From Clostridiaceae bacterium (GTDB lineage: Bacteria > Bacillota > Clostridia > DSM-8532), in contig DULR01000069.1 of the NCBI GenBank assembly GCA_012840245.1, positions 1-40,200 of the forward strand: DNA of 40,200 nt, read 5' to 3'. Both the position numbers and the translations under genes were made by a program. Below the pieces are notes generated by a model. The model worked only from the letters and a program-made list of their open reading frames with translations, did not search any database and was not told where the DNA came from. Positions 1 to 7,806 of the stretch are shown here, in pieces. Position 1 is the stretch's first letter. Each line of letters starts with the position of its first letter.

Positions 1-69
1 GTTGAAAGCCATTTTGGTTACTACTGCGACCAGTGGATAAAAATAACCCTTCCTCAATATGTTTTGTGA
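1..69 (+). CDS. Possible C-terminal end of a gene cut by the window edge
   Basis: Frame 1 is open from the first base to a TGA at 67-69 and encodes 22 residues ending in PQYVL. I recognise no family. The only support is the open frame at the window edge and the terminator-like hairpin that follows about 110 bases later. It could equally be a chance open frame. Confidence 0.2.
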   Translation, partial: VESHFGYYCDQWIKITLPQYVL

Positions 70-170
70 TCCGGCCTTATCGCTGGTCAGGTTGCAGTAA
101 CAGATCATTTTATTTTGATTAAATCATTTCTGAGAATTATTAAGTTAAATTAAAAAAACAGGCGAGTATA

Positions 171-212
171 AGGACAGAGGACGGTTCTGTATCATGGCAT
201 AGAACCGTTTTC
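171..212 (+). repeat. GGACAGAGGACGG-type palindromic repeat, terminator-like
   Basis: Bases 181-188 (ACGGTTCT) pair perfectly with 201-208 (AGAACCGT), and two further pairs extend into the loop. A TTTTCT tail follows. The GGACAGAGGACGG opening resembles the GGGGACGG elements at 11872 and 19567 in this window, so I read it as a member of a dispersed palindromic family. The hairpin plus T tail could also end transcription entering from the left edge. Confidence 0.5.
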
Positions 213-372
213 TCATGATCTGAACCTCAATAATTATATTTATTTTAACAATATAAATAGTATTGAACAAGAACTTAACCTACAACGGAATACTAGTTCA
301 ATAGTTCAGTATAGCATAACCAAGGAGAAGGTTCTCGTGTCATATATTTTGCGAATAAAGGCATAAATAGCA

Positions 373-401
373 TTGACTTAATGAAAAGAATAAACTAATA
401 T
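373..401 (+). promoter_or_regulatory. Predicted sigma-A promoter of the valS T-box transcript
   Basis: A -35 box TTGACT at 373-378 is followed by a 17-base spacer and a -10 box TAATAT at 396-401. Transcription should start near 408, just before the T-box leader. The 160 bases upstream (213-372) are AT-rich and show no gene. Confidence 0.6.
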
Positions 402-407
402 AAAGTA

Positions 408-721
408 AATTAATATTATAAAAACGAACACGGACAAAATGGCGTTGACGGGGAGGAGTACATACTCATCCGGAAGCAAAGAGAGGAGATGGCCGGTGTA
501 AATCTCCGTGAAGGAAGTATGGAAGTAGCCCCTGAGCTGTGAACCGAAAAGATATGATTCTAAGTAGGCTTCAACGGGTTTTCCGCCGTTAAAAGGAAAG
601 CGGTATCGGATAATTGCCTTATCCCGTACCGGCAGAGTGCAGATAGCAATATCTGAATTTAGGTGGTACCACGGATGCTGATGATCCGCCCTAAGCATAA
701 CAGCTTATGGCGGATTTTTTG
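408..721 (+). promoter_or_regulatory. T-box riboswitch leader (valine specifier) of valS
   Basis: The canonical T-box sequence AGGTGGTACCACGG lies at 661-674. It is followed by an intrinsic terminator: arms 684-690 (ATCCGCC) and 709-715 (GGCGGAT) with inner pairing CTAAGC/GCTTA(T)G, then a run of T to 721. Upstream is a Stem I region with the AGAGAGGAGAT...GGTGTAAATCTCC apical segment. The specifier loop reads GGAA-GTA-GCCCCTGAG, which puts the valine codon GTA at 525-527. This matches the downstream valyl-tRNA synthetase. Known T-box logic applies: uncharged tRNA-Val pairs with the specifier and the T-box bulge, stabilises the antiterminator and turns valS on. Confidence 0.9.
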
Positions 722-755
722 TTTCGTGTTTCGTTAAATTTCAGGAGGTATTGCT

Positions 756-3119
756 ATGATGAAAAATTATGATTTCCGACAAACAGAAAAAGAAATGCAG
801 AAATTCTGGAAAGATAACGGCATTTACAAATTCGATCCGGACAACAAAAATGAGGTTTTCTCCATTGATACTCCGCCCCCGACTGTCAGTGGAAGTCTGC
901 ATATCGGTCACATTTTTTCGTACACTCAGGCCGAAATGATAGCACGGTATAAACGAATGCAGGGTTATAACGTTTTTTATCCTTTCGGCTTTGATGACAA
1001 TGGCTTGCCCACTGAAAGACTTGTTGAAAAAGAAGAGGGGATAATCGCAAGAAACCTTCCCCGGAGCGAGTTTATCATGAAGTGCATAAAGACATGTGAA
1101 AAATACGAAAAAGAGTTCAAAGAACTTTGGGAATCTCTGGGCTTTTCGGTTGACTGGTTACTTCAGTATGAAACCATCAATCCCATGGTCAGGCGCATAT
1201 CTCAAAAATCTTTCATCAGGCTTCTGAAAGACGGCAAGGCATATATGAAGGAATCCCCCGTGCTGTGGTGTACCGAATGTCAGACATCGATCGCCCAGGC
1301 AGAGCTTGAAACCGCAGATAAGGAAACTACATTCAACTATATATTATTCAAATCCGGAGAAGAGATCCTGCCGGTTGCCACAACAAGGCCTGAACTGCTG
1401 TATGGATGCGTGTGCCTGTTCATCAATCCGAAGGATGACAGGTATACCAAATACATTGGCAGGAATGCCGCCGTTCCTTTATATGACTTTGAAGTTCCCA
1501 TTCTTGCAGACGAAAAAGCCGACATGGATAAAGGCACGGGTATAGTTATGTGCTGCACTTTCGGAGACAGTACTGATGTTGAATGGTATGAGGCCCATAA
1601 GCTGCCTTACAGAAAGGTTATACTGCCTGATGGAACAATAGATGAAAGTGTTCCGTTTATCGGTGGTATGAAGGTGATTGAAGCCAGGAGAAAGATAATA
1701 AACCTGCTGTCGGAAGAGGGACTTCTCATCAGGTCGGAAACCATCACCCACACTGTAGCAGTTCATGAACGCTGTGGCAAAGAGATCGAGATAATACCGT
1801 CAAGGCAATGGTATATCGATATTCTCTCAAATAAAGAGCAGTTCTTAAAGGCTGCAGACAGCATCAACTGGTATCCTCAGCATATGAAAAACCGGTATAT
1901 TTTATGGGTCGAAAACCTGAAATGGGATTGGTGCATATCCCGCCAGCGCTATTTCGGTGTTCCTTTTCCCATATGGTACTGTAAAAACTGTGGCAAGGTC
2001 ATGACAGCAGATGAAGAAAAACTTCCGGTAAATCCCATTGAAACCGGACCCGGCAAGCCATGCTCATGCGGATGTGGAGAGTTTGAGCCCGAACGGTCAG
2101 TTTTTGATACTTGGGCAACTTCATCATTAACACCACAGATAAACGCGAAATGGGAGGAGAAAGATGATTTTTCAGAAAGGCTGCTGCCCATGAGCATGAG
2201 GACCCAGGCTCATGAAATAATACGTACATGGGCATTCTATACCATAGTCAAAAGCCTTTACCATACCGGGCATATACCCTGGAAGGATATTATGGTTTGC
2301 GGCTTCGTGCTTGCGAAGAAAGGGGAGAAAATCAGCAAATCTAAAAGCAATTCTGAGTCATCTCCCAAACAGCTTATTGAAAACCACTCCGCAGATGTTG
2401 TCAGGTATTGGGCTGCAAATTCCAAGCTGGGAACAGATACTTTTTTTTCAACCGATGATTTGGGGATTGCAAAAAGGTTCATCACGAAGCTTTGGAATGC
2501 GGCAAGGTTTTCAATATCCCATCTTCACGACTTTGATCTGAACAGCGGCGGTTGTTTCATGCCTGTTGACATTTGGATCAAAGAAAGATGCAAACAGACT
2601 TTTTTACATGCCCGAAACTTCCTTGACCGGTATGAGATAGGATCTGCCAGGCATGAGATCGACGAGTTCTTCTGGAAAGACTTCTGCGATTACTATCTGG
2701 AAATCGTCAAGGAGCGGCTGTATCAGCCTGAAAGGCGGGGATATGAAGAAAGGAAGTCTGCCCAGTATGCCCTATACTATTGCATGCTCGGTATTTTGAA
2801 GCTGTATGCCGTTTATGTTCCGCATATAACAGAATATATATATCAGGAGTTCTTCAGGCAGCATGAAAAGTGTGATTCATTGCACAGACTCAGGTGGGAA
2901 TCCGATGATCACATAGATGAATCGATTATTCAGTTCGGAGAAGAACTGAAAGAAGTAATCGCTGAAACAAGAAAATACAAGTCTGAACACAATCTTTCAC
3001 TGAAGACGGAGATAGAAGAAGTCAGCATAGCAGCCGGTGATAAAACCGCTGAACTGTTCAGACGATCGACAGACGACATCAAAGCATGCTGTATGGCAAA
3101 AAGCATTAAGATAAGTTAA
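756..3119 (+). CDS. valS: Valyl-tRNA synthetase, archaeal-type short form
   Basis: This class I synthetase of 787 residues charges tRNA-Val with valine. The HIGH motif is H49-I-G-H52. The KMSKS loop appears as KISKS at 525-529. Between them lies a CP1 editing domain containing TTRPELLYGC and GTGIVMCCTFGDSTDVEW. The latter wording is typical of archaeal ValRS, where most bacterial enzymes have a GTG...PAHD..D segment. A CxxC...CxCGCG zinc-type insert follows near residues 410-450. The protein stops soon after the anticodon-binding domain and lacks the long C-terminal coiled-coil arm of ordinary bacterial ValRS of about 880-950 residues. The start is the first of two ATGs, preceded by AGGAGGT at 743-749. 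Transcription is controlled by the valine T-box directly upstream. Confidence 0.93.
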   Translation: MMKNYDFRQTEKEMQKFWKDNGIYKFDPDNKNEVFSIDTPPPTVSGSLHIGHIFSYTQAEMIARYKRMQGYNVFYPFGFDDNGLPTERLVEKEEGIIARNLPRSEFIMKCIKTCEKYEKEFKELWESLGFSVDWLLQYETINPMVRRISQKSFIRLLKDGKAYMKESPVLWCTECQTSIAQAELETADKETTFNYILFKSGEEILPVATTRPELLYGCVCLFINPKDDRYTKYIGRNAAVPLYDFEVPILADEKADMDKGTGIVMCCTFGDSTDVEWYEAHKLPYRKVILPDGTIDESVPFIGGMKVIEARRKIINLLSEEGLLIRSETITHTVAVHERCGKEIEIIPSRQWYIDILSNKEQFLKAADSINWYPQHMKNRYILWVENLKWDWCISRQRYFGVPFPIWYCKNCGKVMTADEEKLPVNPIETGPGKPCSCGCGEFEPERSVFDTWATSSLTPQINAKWEEKDDFSERLLPMSMRTQAHEIIRTWAFYTIVKSLYHTGHIPWKDIMVCGFVLAKKGEKISKSKSNSESSPKQLIENHSADVVRYWAANSKLGTDTFFSTDDLGIAKRFITKLWNAARFSISHLHDFDLNSGGCFMPVDIWIKERCKQTFLHARNFLDRYEIGSARHEIDEFFWKDFCDYYLEIVKERLYQPERRGYEERKSAQYALYYCMLGILKLYAVYVPHITEYIYQEFFRQHEKCDSLHRLRWESDDHIDESIIQFGEELKEVIAETRKYKSEHNLSLKTEIEEVSIAAGDKTAELFRRSTDDIKACCMAKSIKIS

Positions 3120-3124
3120 AAGAA

Positions 3125-3154
3125 GGGCGTGTGAATCTTATCTTTCACACGCCC
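3125..3154. terminator. Bidirectional terminator between valS and glnN
   Basis: An 11-bp perfect stem (GGGCGTGTGAA 3125-3135 with TTCACACGCCC 3144-3154) sits between the convergent valS and glnN genes. On the minus strand it is followed by a T-rich tail (TTCTTTTAACTT), so it is best as the glnN terminator. The plus-strand tail (TGTACATAAGG) is weak. Confidence 0.8.
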
Positions 3155-3179
3155 TGTACATAAGGTTATATTTGGAGGT

Positions 3180-5276
3180 TTAAACTACACTGTTCAATAT
3201 TTCAGCGTAGGTCGGTATATTCCAGTGCTTGCTGCTGACAAGCGTTTCAAGCTCGTCAACGATCATGCGAAGTTCGCTCATAGCCATAAATACCTTTTCA
3301 CGGTACGCTTTTGCCATCTCCAGATTGTCTTTGATCTCCCTGACGGCTATGGTTTGTTGTGAAAGGTTATCCAGTCTGTTCTTAAGACATTCGGACAACT
3401 TCGCTATCCTGTTGAGCAGATCTTCTTCCAGACCGACCGGAAGATCTGAGCTTATTGATTTCTTGCGCAATACAAGCTCAGCCAGTTCGCGCTGATAATC
3501 AAGGACAGCGGGGATGACCTGCTTGTTGACCATGTCGATCATTGTGAGCGCTTCGATATTGATGGTTTTTGAGTAATTCTCAAGCAGTATGTCATAACGT
3601 GAATGGATCTCATGTTCTGAGAAAACATTATGACGGGTGAACATTTCCACGCTCTTGGGAGCTACAAAAGCAGGCAGGGCTTCAGGCGTGGTTTTCAGGT
3701 TCGACAGGCCTCTTTGCTCAGCTTCCTTGACCCAGGCAGCGTCATAACCGTTACCATTGAAGATTATGCGCTTATGGTCAGTGATGGTTTTCTTGATAAG
3801 CTTGCTCAGATCGGCCTTGAAATCAGTACTGTTTTCAAGTATGTCTGCAAACTGGCCAAGTACATCGGCAACGATAGTATTGAGCACGATGATCGGACCA
3901 GCAATGGAAAATGCGGAGCCGAGCATGCGGAATTCAAACTTGTTGCCTGTGAAGGCAAAGGGTGATGTCCTGTTTCTGTCGGTGGTGTCTTTGGGGAAAT
4001 GGGGCAGTACTGTAGCTCCGATCTCCATCAAAGTCTTGCCTTTTCCTGCATACAATGTGTCGTTCTCAAGCGCTGTGAGGATCTCGGTCAGTTCTTCACC
4101 TAAGAATACTGATACTATGGCAGGCGGAGCTTCATTTGCGCCAAGTCGGTGGTCGTTTCCTGCGCTTGCGACCGATACACGTAAAAGGTCCTGATAATCA
4201 TCTATGGCTTTGATGACGGCTACGAGGAACAAAAGGAACTGCGCATTCTCAAATGGAGTATCGCCCGGCTCCAACAGGTTGATTCCCGTATCTGTGGATA
4301 TTGACCAGTTGATATGTTTACCGCTTCCGTTTACTCCTGCAAAGGGTTTTTCATGCAGTAAGCAAACCAGATCGTGCTTCAGGGCGACTTTCTTCATAAG
4401 CTCCATGACCAGCTGGTTATGGTCCGTAGCTATGTTCGATTCTGAGTAGATGGGAGCAAGCTCATGCTGAGCGGGAGCAACTTCATTATGCTCTGTTTTC
4501 GCGTAAATGCCCAACTTCCATAACTCCTCGTCCAGTTCGCGCATAAAAGCGGAAACACGCTGTTTTATAGCTCCGAAATAATGATCTTCCATTTCCTGAC
4601 CTTTGGGAGGACGGGCACCGAACAGCGTCCTTCCGCAGTAAATGAGATCAGGTCTTTTCAAGTATACGCTTCTGTCTATCAAAAAGTATTCCTGCTCCGG
4701 ACCGACAGATGATACCACGCGCTTCGCATCGGTGACTCCGAACAGCTTCAGAACGCGAAGAGCCTGTTTGTTGAGGGCCTGCATGGAGCGCAGGAGAGGT
4801 GTTTTCTTGTCGAGAGCTTCTCCGCTGTATGAGCAGAAAGCTGTCGGGATATACAATGTCTTATCCTTTATAAATGCATATGAGGTAGGATCCCATGCGG
4901 TATATCCTCTGGCCTCAAATGTTGAGCGCAATCCGCCGGATGGAAAGCTTGATGCGTCAGGCTCGCCTTTTACGAGAGCTTTGCCTGAGAACTCCATTAT
5001 GGCGCAACCTTCGCCATCGGGCACTATGAAACTGTCATGCTTCTCAGCTGTTACTCCCGTCATTGGCTGGAACCAATGGGTAAAGTGAGTGGCGCCTTTT
5101 TCTATGGCCCAATCCTTCATGGCGCTCGCCACCACATTGGCTACATCCAATTCAAGGTGTGTGCCGTTTTTCATCGTCTTTTTAAGCGCTTTATAAATAT
5201 CCTTTGGTAAGCGCTCCTTCATTACCGGGTCATTAAATACCATACTTCCGAAAATTTCTTTGATATTGACTGCCAT
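3180..5276 (-). CDS. glnN: Type III glutamine synthetase
   Basis: This cytoplasmic enzyme makes glutamine from glutamate, ammonia and ATP. Its 698 residues fit GSIII (about 700-730) and not GSI (about 450). Visible GSIII signatures are THWFQPMTG near residue 65-73, [10 protein letters not shown] in the glutamate-binding beta-grasp region, [37 protein letters not shown] and the [21 protein letters not shown] segment carrying nucleotide and substrate-binding residues. The C-terminal 150 residues are helical, as in the family. AAGGAGGG lies just upstream of the ATG. The gene starts 12 bases after the asnA stop, so both form one minus-strand operon controlled by the leader upstream of asnA. Confidence 0.96.
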   Translation of the reverse strand: MAVNIKEIFGSMVFNDPVMKERLPKDIYKALKKTMKNGTHLELDVANVVASAMKDWAIEKGATHFTHWFQPMTGVTAEKHDSFIVPDGEGCAIMEFSGKALVKGEPDASSFPSGGLRSTFEARGYTAWDPTSYAFIKDKTLYIPTAFCSYSGEALDKKTPLLRSMQALNKQALRVLKLFGVTDAKRVVSSVGPEQEYFLIDRSVYLKRPDLIYCGRTLFGARPPKGQEMEDHYFGAIKQRVSAFMRELDEELWKLGIYAKTEHNEVAPAQHELAPIYSESNIATDHNQLVMELMKKVALKHDLVCLLHEKPFAGVNGSGKHINWSISTDTGINLLEPGDTPFENAQFLLFLVAVIKAIDDYQDLLRVSVASAGNDHRLGANEAPPAIVSVFLGEELTEILTALENDTLYAGKGKTLMEIGATVLPHFPKDTTDRNRTSPFAFTGNKFEFRMLGSAFSIAGPIIVLNTIVADVLGQFADILENSTDFKADLSKLIKKTITDHKRIIFNGNGYDAAWVKEAEQRGLSNLKTTPEALPAFVAPKSVEMFTRHNVFSEHEIHSRYDILLENYSKTINIEALTMIDMVNKQVIPAVLDYQRELAELVLRKKSISSDLPVGLEEDLLNRIAKLSECLKNRLDNLSQQTIAVREIKDNLEMAKAYREKVFMAMSELRMIVDELETLVSSKHWNIPTYAEILNSVV

Positions 5277-5288
5277 TTTTTTCCCTCC

Positions 5289-6296
5289 TTAAAGCAATTC
5301 TATTCCTGCGGCTTTACAACCTGAAATGGTGTCATCATCCCAGACTGAAACCTGAACTTCTCCGATATGGGCTTTTTGAAGCAAAAGCATGCATAATCTT
5401 GACTGACCTATCCCGCCACCCATTGTCAGCGGCAGTTCTCCGTCAAGCAGCATCCTGTGGAACATTAAACCGCGGCGGTAATCGCAGCCGGCTTTTGTCA
5501 GCTGTTCGTCCAGTGATTTCCTGTCTACCCTGATACCCATGGAGGAAACTTCAAAAGCGCATTCCAGGATATCATTCCAGAACATGATATCTCCGTTAAG
5601 CTTCCAGTCATCATAATCCGGCGCTCTGCCGTCATGTCTTGTGCCTGACTTCAGTACATCGCCGATTTGCATGATAAATGCCGTTTTATGATCCTTAAGA
5701 TATTTGTTTTCCCGTTCCTTCGGTGAAAGTGACGGGTACATATCTTCAAGCTCCTGTGTAGTTATGAATGAAACGTCTCTAGTGAGTTCCAGCGTAAGTT
5801 TCGGATACAGTTTCTTTATCTCTTCAAGAGTATCGCATATGGCACCGACTATTTTTTCAACCGTTTTCTTAAGAGTGTCGATGTTTCTTGAAGGAAGGTC
5901 GATTATCTTTTCCCAGTCCCATTGATCGACATACACCGAATGGAGATTATCCATCTCCTCGTCACGACGGATTGCGTTCATATCGGTATATAAGCCTTCA
6001 TTGACCGGAAAGCCGTATTTATACAATGCCAGGCGTTTCCACTTGGCCAGTGACTGAACGACCTGTGCTTTTGAATTGGTTTCCTTGACCTCAAATTCAA
6101 CAGGACGCTCGATACCGTTAAGGTCGTCATTGATTCCCGTACCGGCCGTTACGAACAACGGGGCAGAGACTCTCTTCAGATTCAATGCGCATGCCAGTTT
6201 GTCCTCAAAGATCCTTTTGATCCTTCCAATTGCGGTTTGGGTATCATACAGGCTTAAAACCGATTTATACCCTTTTGGCACGATCAATTTGCTCAT
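5289..6296 (-). CDS. asnA: Aspartate-ammonia ligase (asparagine synthetase A)
   Basis: This enzyme forms asparagine from aspartate, free ammonia and ATP. It has a class II aminoacyl-tRNA-synthetase-like fold. The length of 335 residues matches AsnA (about 330). Recognisable segments are the N-terminal [18 protein letters not shown](T)[21 protein letters not shown], the active-site [11 protein letters not shown] and [11 protein letters not shown], and the C-terminal [15 protein letters not shown] motif 3. GGGAGGT lies 9-10 bases upstream of the chosen ATG. It is first in an operon with glnN. A glutamine-dependent asnB at 17724 duplicates the product, and both genes share the same kind of 5' hairpin. 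Confidence 0.96.
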   Translation of the reverse strand: MSKLIVPKGYKSVLSLYDTQTAIGRIKRIFEDKLACALNLKRVSAPLFVTAGTGINDDLNGIERPVEFEVKETNSKAQVVQSLAKWKRLALYKYGFPVNEGLYTDMNAIRRDEEMDNLHSVYVDQWDWEKIIDLPSRNIDTLKKTVEKIVGAICDTLEEIKKLYPKLTLELTRDVSFITTQELEDMYPSLSPKERENKYLKDHKTAFIMQIGDVLKSGTRHDGRAPDYDDWKLNGDIMFWNDILECAFEVSSMGIRVDRKSLDEQLTKAGCDYRRGLMFHRMLLDGELPLTMGGGIGQSRLCMLLLQKAHIGEVQVSVWDDDTISGCKAAGIELL

Positions 6297-6354
6297 GCAA
6301 TATGCTACCTCCCAATATAACCAAGTAATTCTCTAAAAATCTGTCTATCAAAAA

Positions 6355-6399
6355 AGCAAAGGTGCCGCGGATTAATATGTCCACAGCACCTTTGCTGTA
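6355..6399 (-). promoter_or_regulatory. asnA-glnN leader: ANTAR-type hexaloop hairpin overlapping an intrinsic terminator
   Basis: On the minus-strand RNA the transcript begins AUACAGCAAAGGUGCUGUGG. ACAGC (plus 6394-6398) and GCUGU (6383-6387) close a six-base loop AAAGGU, with A at position 1 and G at position 4 as ANTAR proteins require. The alternative structure is a terminator: AGCAAAGGTGC (plus 6386-6396) pairs perfectly over 11 bp with 6355-6365, then TTTTTTGATAG follows. The two folds share bases and exclude each other. Inference: an ANTAR protein binding the small hairpin would prevent termination and open asnA-glnN expression. Confidence 0.75.
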
Positions 6400-6406
6400 T
6401 GAAAAA

Positions 6407-6435
6407 AGTTTAACACGATGAGATTGAACTGTCAA
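6407..6435 (-). promoter_or_regulatory. Predicted promoter of asnA-glnN
   Basis: On the minus strand TTGACA (plus 6430-6435), a 17-base spacer and TAAACT (plus 6407-6412) form a good sigma-A promoter. The start point near 6400 falls two bases before the leader hairpin. Confidence 0.7.
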
Positions 6436-6517
6436 CATTTTTTATAAAAATTTTTATACAAAATGCAACTTAGTAACACCTAACTTGCAAATATACATAT
6501 AATATATATAAAAAGTG

Positions 6518-6599
6518 TTGACAAACAAGCGTAATATGCAATATTATAAAATAGAAAATTCATAAAACTATTGACACATGCATAGCTATATAGTATCAT
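6518..6599 (+). promoter_or_regulatory. Tandem predicted promoters of the glutamate synthase operon
   Basis: The proximal promoter is TTGACA at 6571-6576, a 17-base spacer and TATCAT at 6594-6599, with a start near 6605. A second candidate is TTGACA at 6518-6523 with TATTAT at 6542-6547 (18-base spacer). They point away from the asnA promoter, so this intergenic region is a divergent control region between ammonia assimilation and glutamate synthesis. Between the two sides lies an AT-rich stretch at about 6438-6460. Confidence 0.65.
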
Positions 6600-6606
6600 A
6601 AGCAGT

Positions 6607-6693
6607 GTGAACAAAGGCGTTCATCAGATAGTGTCAGGCAGCGTACACCCGATGGTTTGCGCTTCCGAATGGTACTATGTGATGAACGCCTTT
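6607..6693 (+). promoter_or_regulatory. Glutamate synthase leader: hexaloop hairpin nested in a long stem
   Basis: GTGAAC (6607-6612), loop AAAGGC (6613-6618) and GTTCAT (6619-6624) form a six-base-pair hairpin with an A1/G4 hexaloop, beginning one or two bases after the predicted start. In the alternative fold AAAGGCGTTCATCA (6613-6626) pairs perfectly over 14 bp with TGATGAACGCCTTT (6680-6693). After one G-G mismatch the stem continues for five more pairs (6628-6632 with 6674-6678). No long T run follows the long stem (TTTCGCTATG), so it is not a textbook terminator. The ribosome binding site is 12 bases further on. Confidence 0.7.
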
Positions 6694-6717
6694 CGCTATG
6701 AATTGGAGGTATGGCTT

Positions 6718-7806
6718 TTGAGAGAAGGAATGTTCAGAAACATATCAGGATGCGCAATATCGGGGATTTTCTCAAAATCCGGCAAACGCTTTTCGGGCAA
6801 AAGCATAATTGATTCGATCGCAGTTATGCATGAACGATCCAACGGACTCGGAGGAGGATTCGCAGCATATGGGATTTATCCTGAGTATAAGGATTATTAC
6901 GCATTCCATATCTTCTATGAGAGCAAATCGGCGAAGAAGGAATGTGAAGAGTTTATAGAAGAGCATTTTGACATCATAAACCTTTCAAAGATCCCGACCA
7001 GGAAGGTTCCGGCCATCAAAGACGAACCACTTATATGGAGATACTTTGTCACTCCTCTTCCAACAAAACTGGCAGACAGTCAGCTGGATGACAAGGAATT
7101 CGTGGTAAAATGCGTTTTCCGGATAAATACACGTATCGATGGCGCGTATGTGTTTTCGAGCGGAAAGAATATGGGAGTGTTCAAGGCGGTAGGATTCCCG
7201 GAAGATGTAGGACGTTTCTACAGACTGGAGGAATACGAAGGGTATTGCTTTACAGCACACGGCCGTTATCCCACCAATACTCCCGGATGGTGGGGAGGAG
7301 CTCATCCGTTCTCACTGCTTGATTATACCGTGGTCCATAACGGTGAGATATCCTCATATGACGCAAACCGCAGGACCATCGAGATGTATGGATACAAATG
7401 CACGCTTAAAACCGATACCGAAGTAATAGCCTACATATTTGACTATCTGCACAGGAAAATAGGACTTACTTTAAAGGAGATCTGTTCGGTGATCGCCGCT
7501 CCGTTCTGGTCGACCATAGAAAGCAAACCTCAAAAAGAGAGGGAAGAGCTCGAATACCTGAGGAACGCTTTTGCGTCACTGCTGATAACAGGTCCGTTTT
7601 CGATAATAGTGGGTTTCGAGGGCGGAATGATGGCTCTTAATGACAGGTTGAAGCTCAGAAGCATGGTTTGCGGCGAAAAGGATGACATGTTTTATGCAGC
7701 CAGCGAGGAGGCGGCTATAAGGGTAATACAGAATGACCTTGACAGGATCTGGTCTCCCAGGGGCGGCGAAGGAGTCATCGTTACACTGGAGGGAGGTAAG
7801 GCTTAA
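6718..7806 (+). CDS. Glutamate synthase, class II glutamine amidotransferase (glutaminase) domain as a separate protein
   Basis: This is the ammonia-releasing subunit of a split glutamate synthase, equal to the N-terminal domain of ordinary GltB. The frame is open back to a GTG at 6607, but that stretch is the leader hairpin. I choose TTG at 6718, seven bases after GGAGG (6705-6709), giving 362 residues. The likely N-terminal nucleophile is Cys12 in NISGCAISGIFSKSG, so an 11-residue propeptide would have to be removed. Family motifs further on are FTAHGRYPTNTPGWWGGAHPF, the oxyanion-side VVHNGEISSYDANR and LKTDTEVIAY. The stop TAA abuts the next gene's ATG. Confidence 0.88.
   Translation: MREGMFRNISGCAISGIFSKSGKRFSGKSIIDSIAVMHERSNGLGGGFAAYGIYPEYKDYYAFHIFYESKSAKKECEEFIEEHFDIINLSKIPTRKVPAIKDEPLIWRYFVTPLPTKLADSQLDDKEFVVKCVFRINTRIDGAYVFSSGKNMGVFKAVGFPEDVGRFYRLEEYEGYCFTAHGRYPTNTPGWWGGAHPFSLLDYTVVHNGEISSYDANRRTIEMYGYKCTLKTDTEVIAYIFDYLHRKIGLTLKEICSVIAAPFWSTIESKPQKEREELEYLRNAFASLLITGPFSIIVGFEGGMMALNDRLKLRSMVCGEKDDMFYAASEEAAIRVIQNDLDRIWSPRGGEGVIVTLEGGKA

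Noticed and set aside
378..698. Minus-strand 106-codon open frame over the valS leader
   Set aside because: It lies wholly on the antisense of the T-box riboswitch, which explains this sequence.
6607..6717. Extension of the glutaminase reading frame back to GTG 6607
   Set aside because: The first 37 codons coincide with the leader hairpin and have no ribosome binding site, while GGAGG precedes TTG 6718 at normal spacing.
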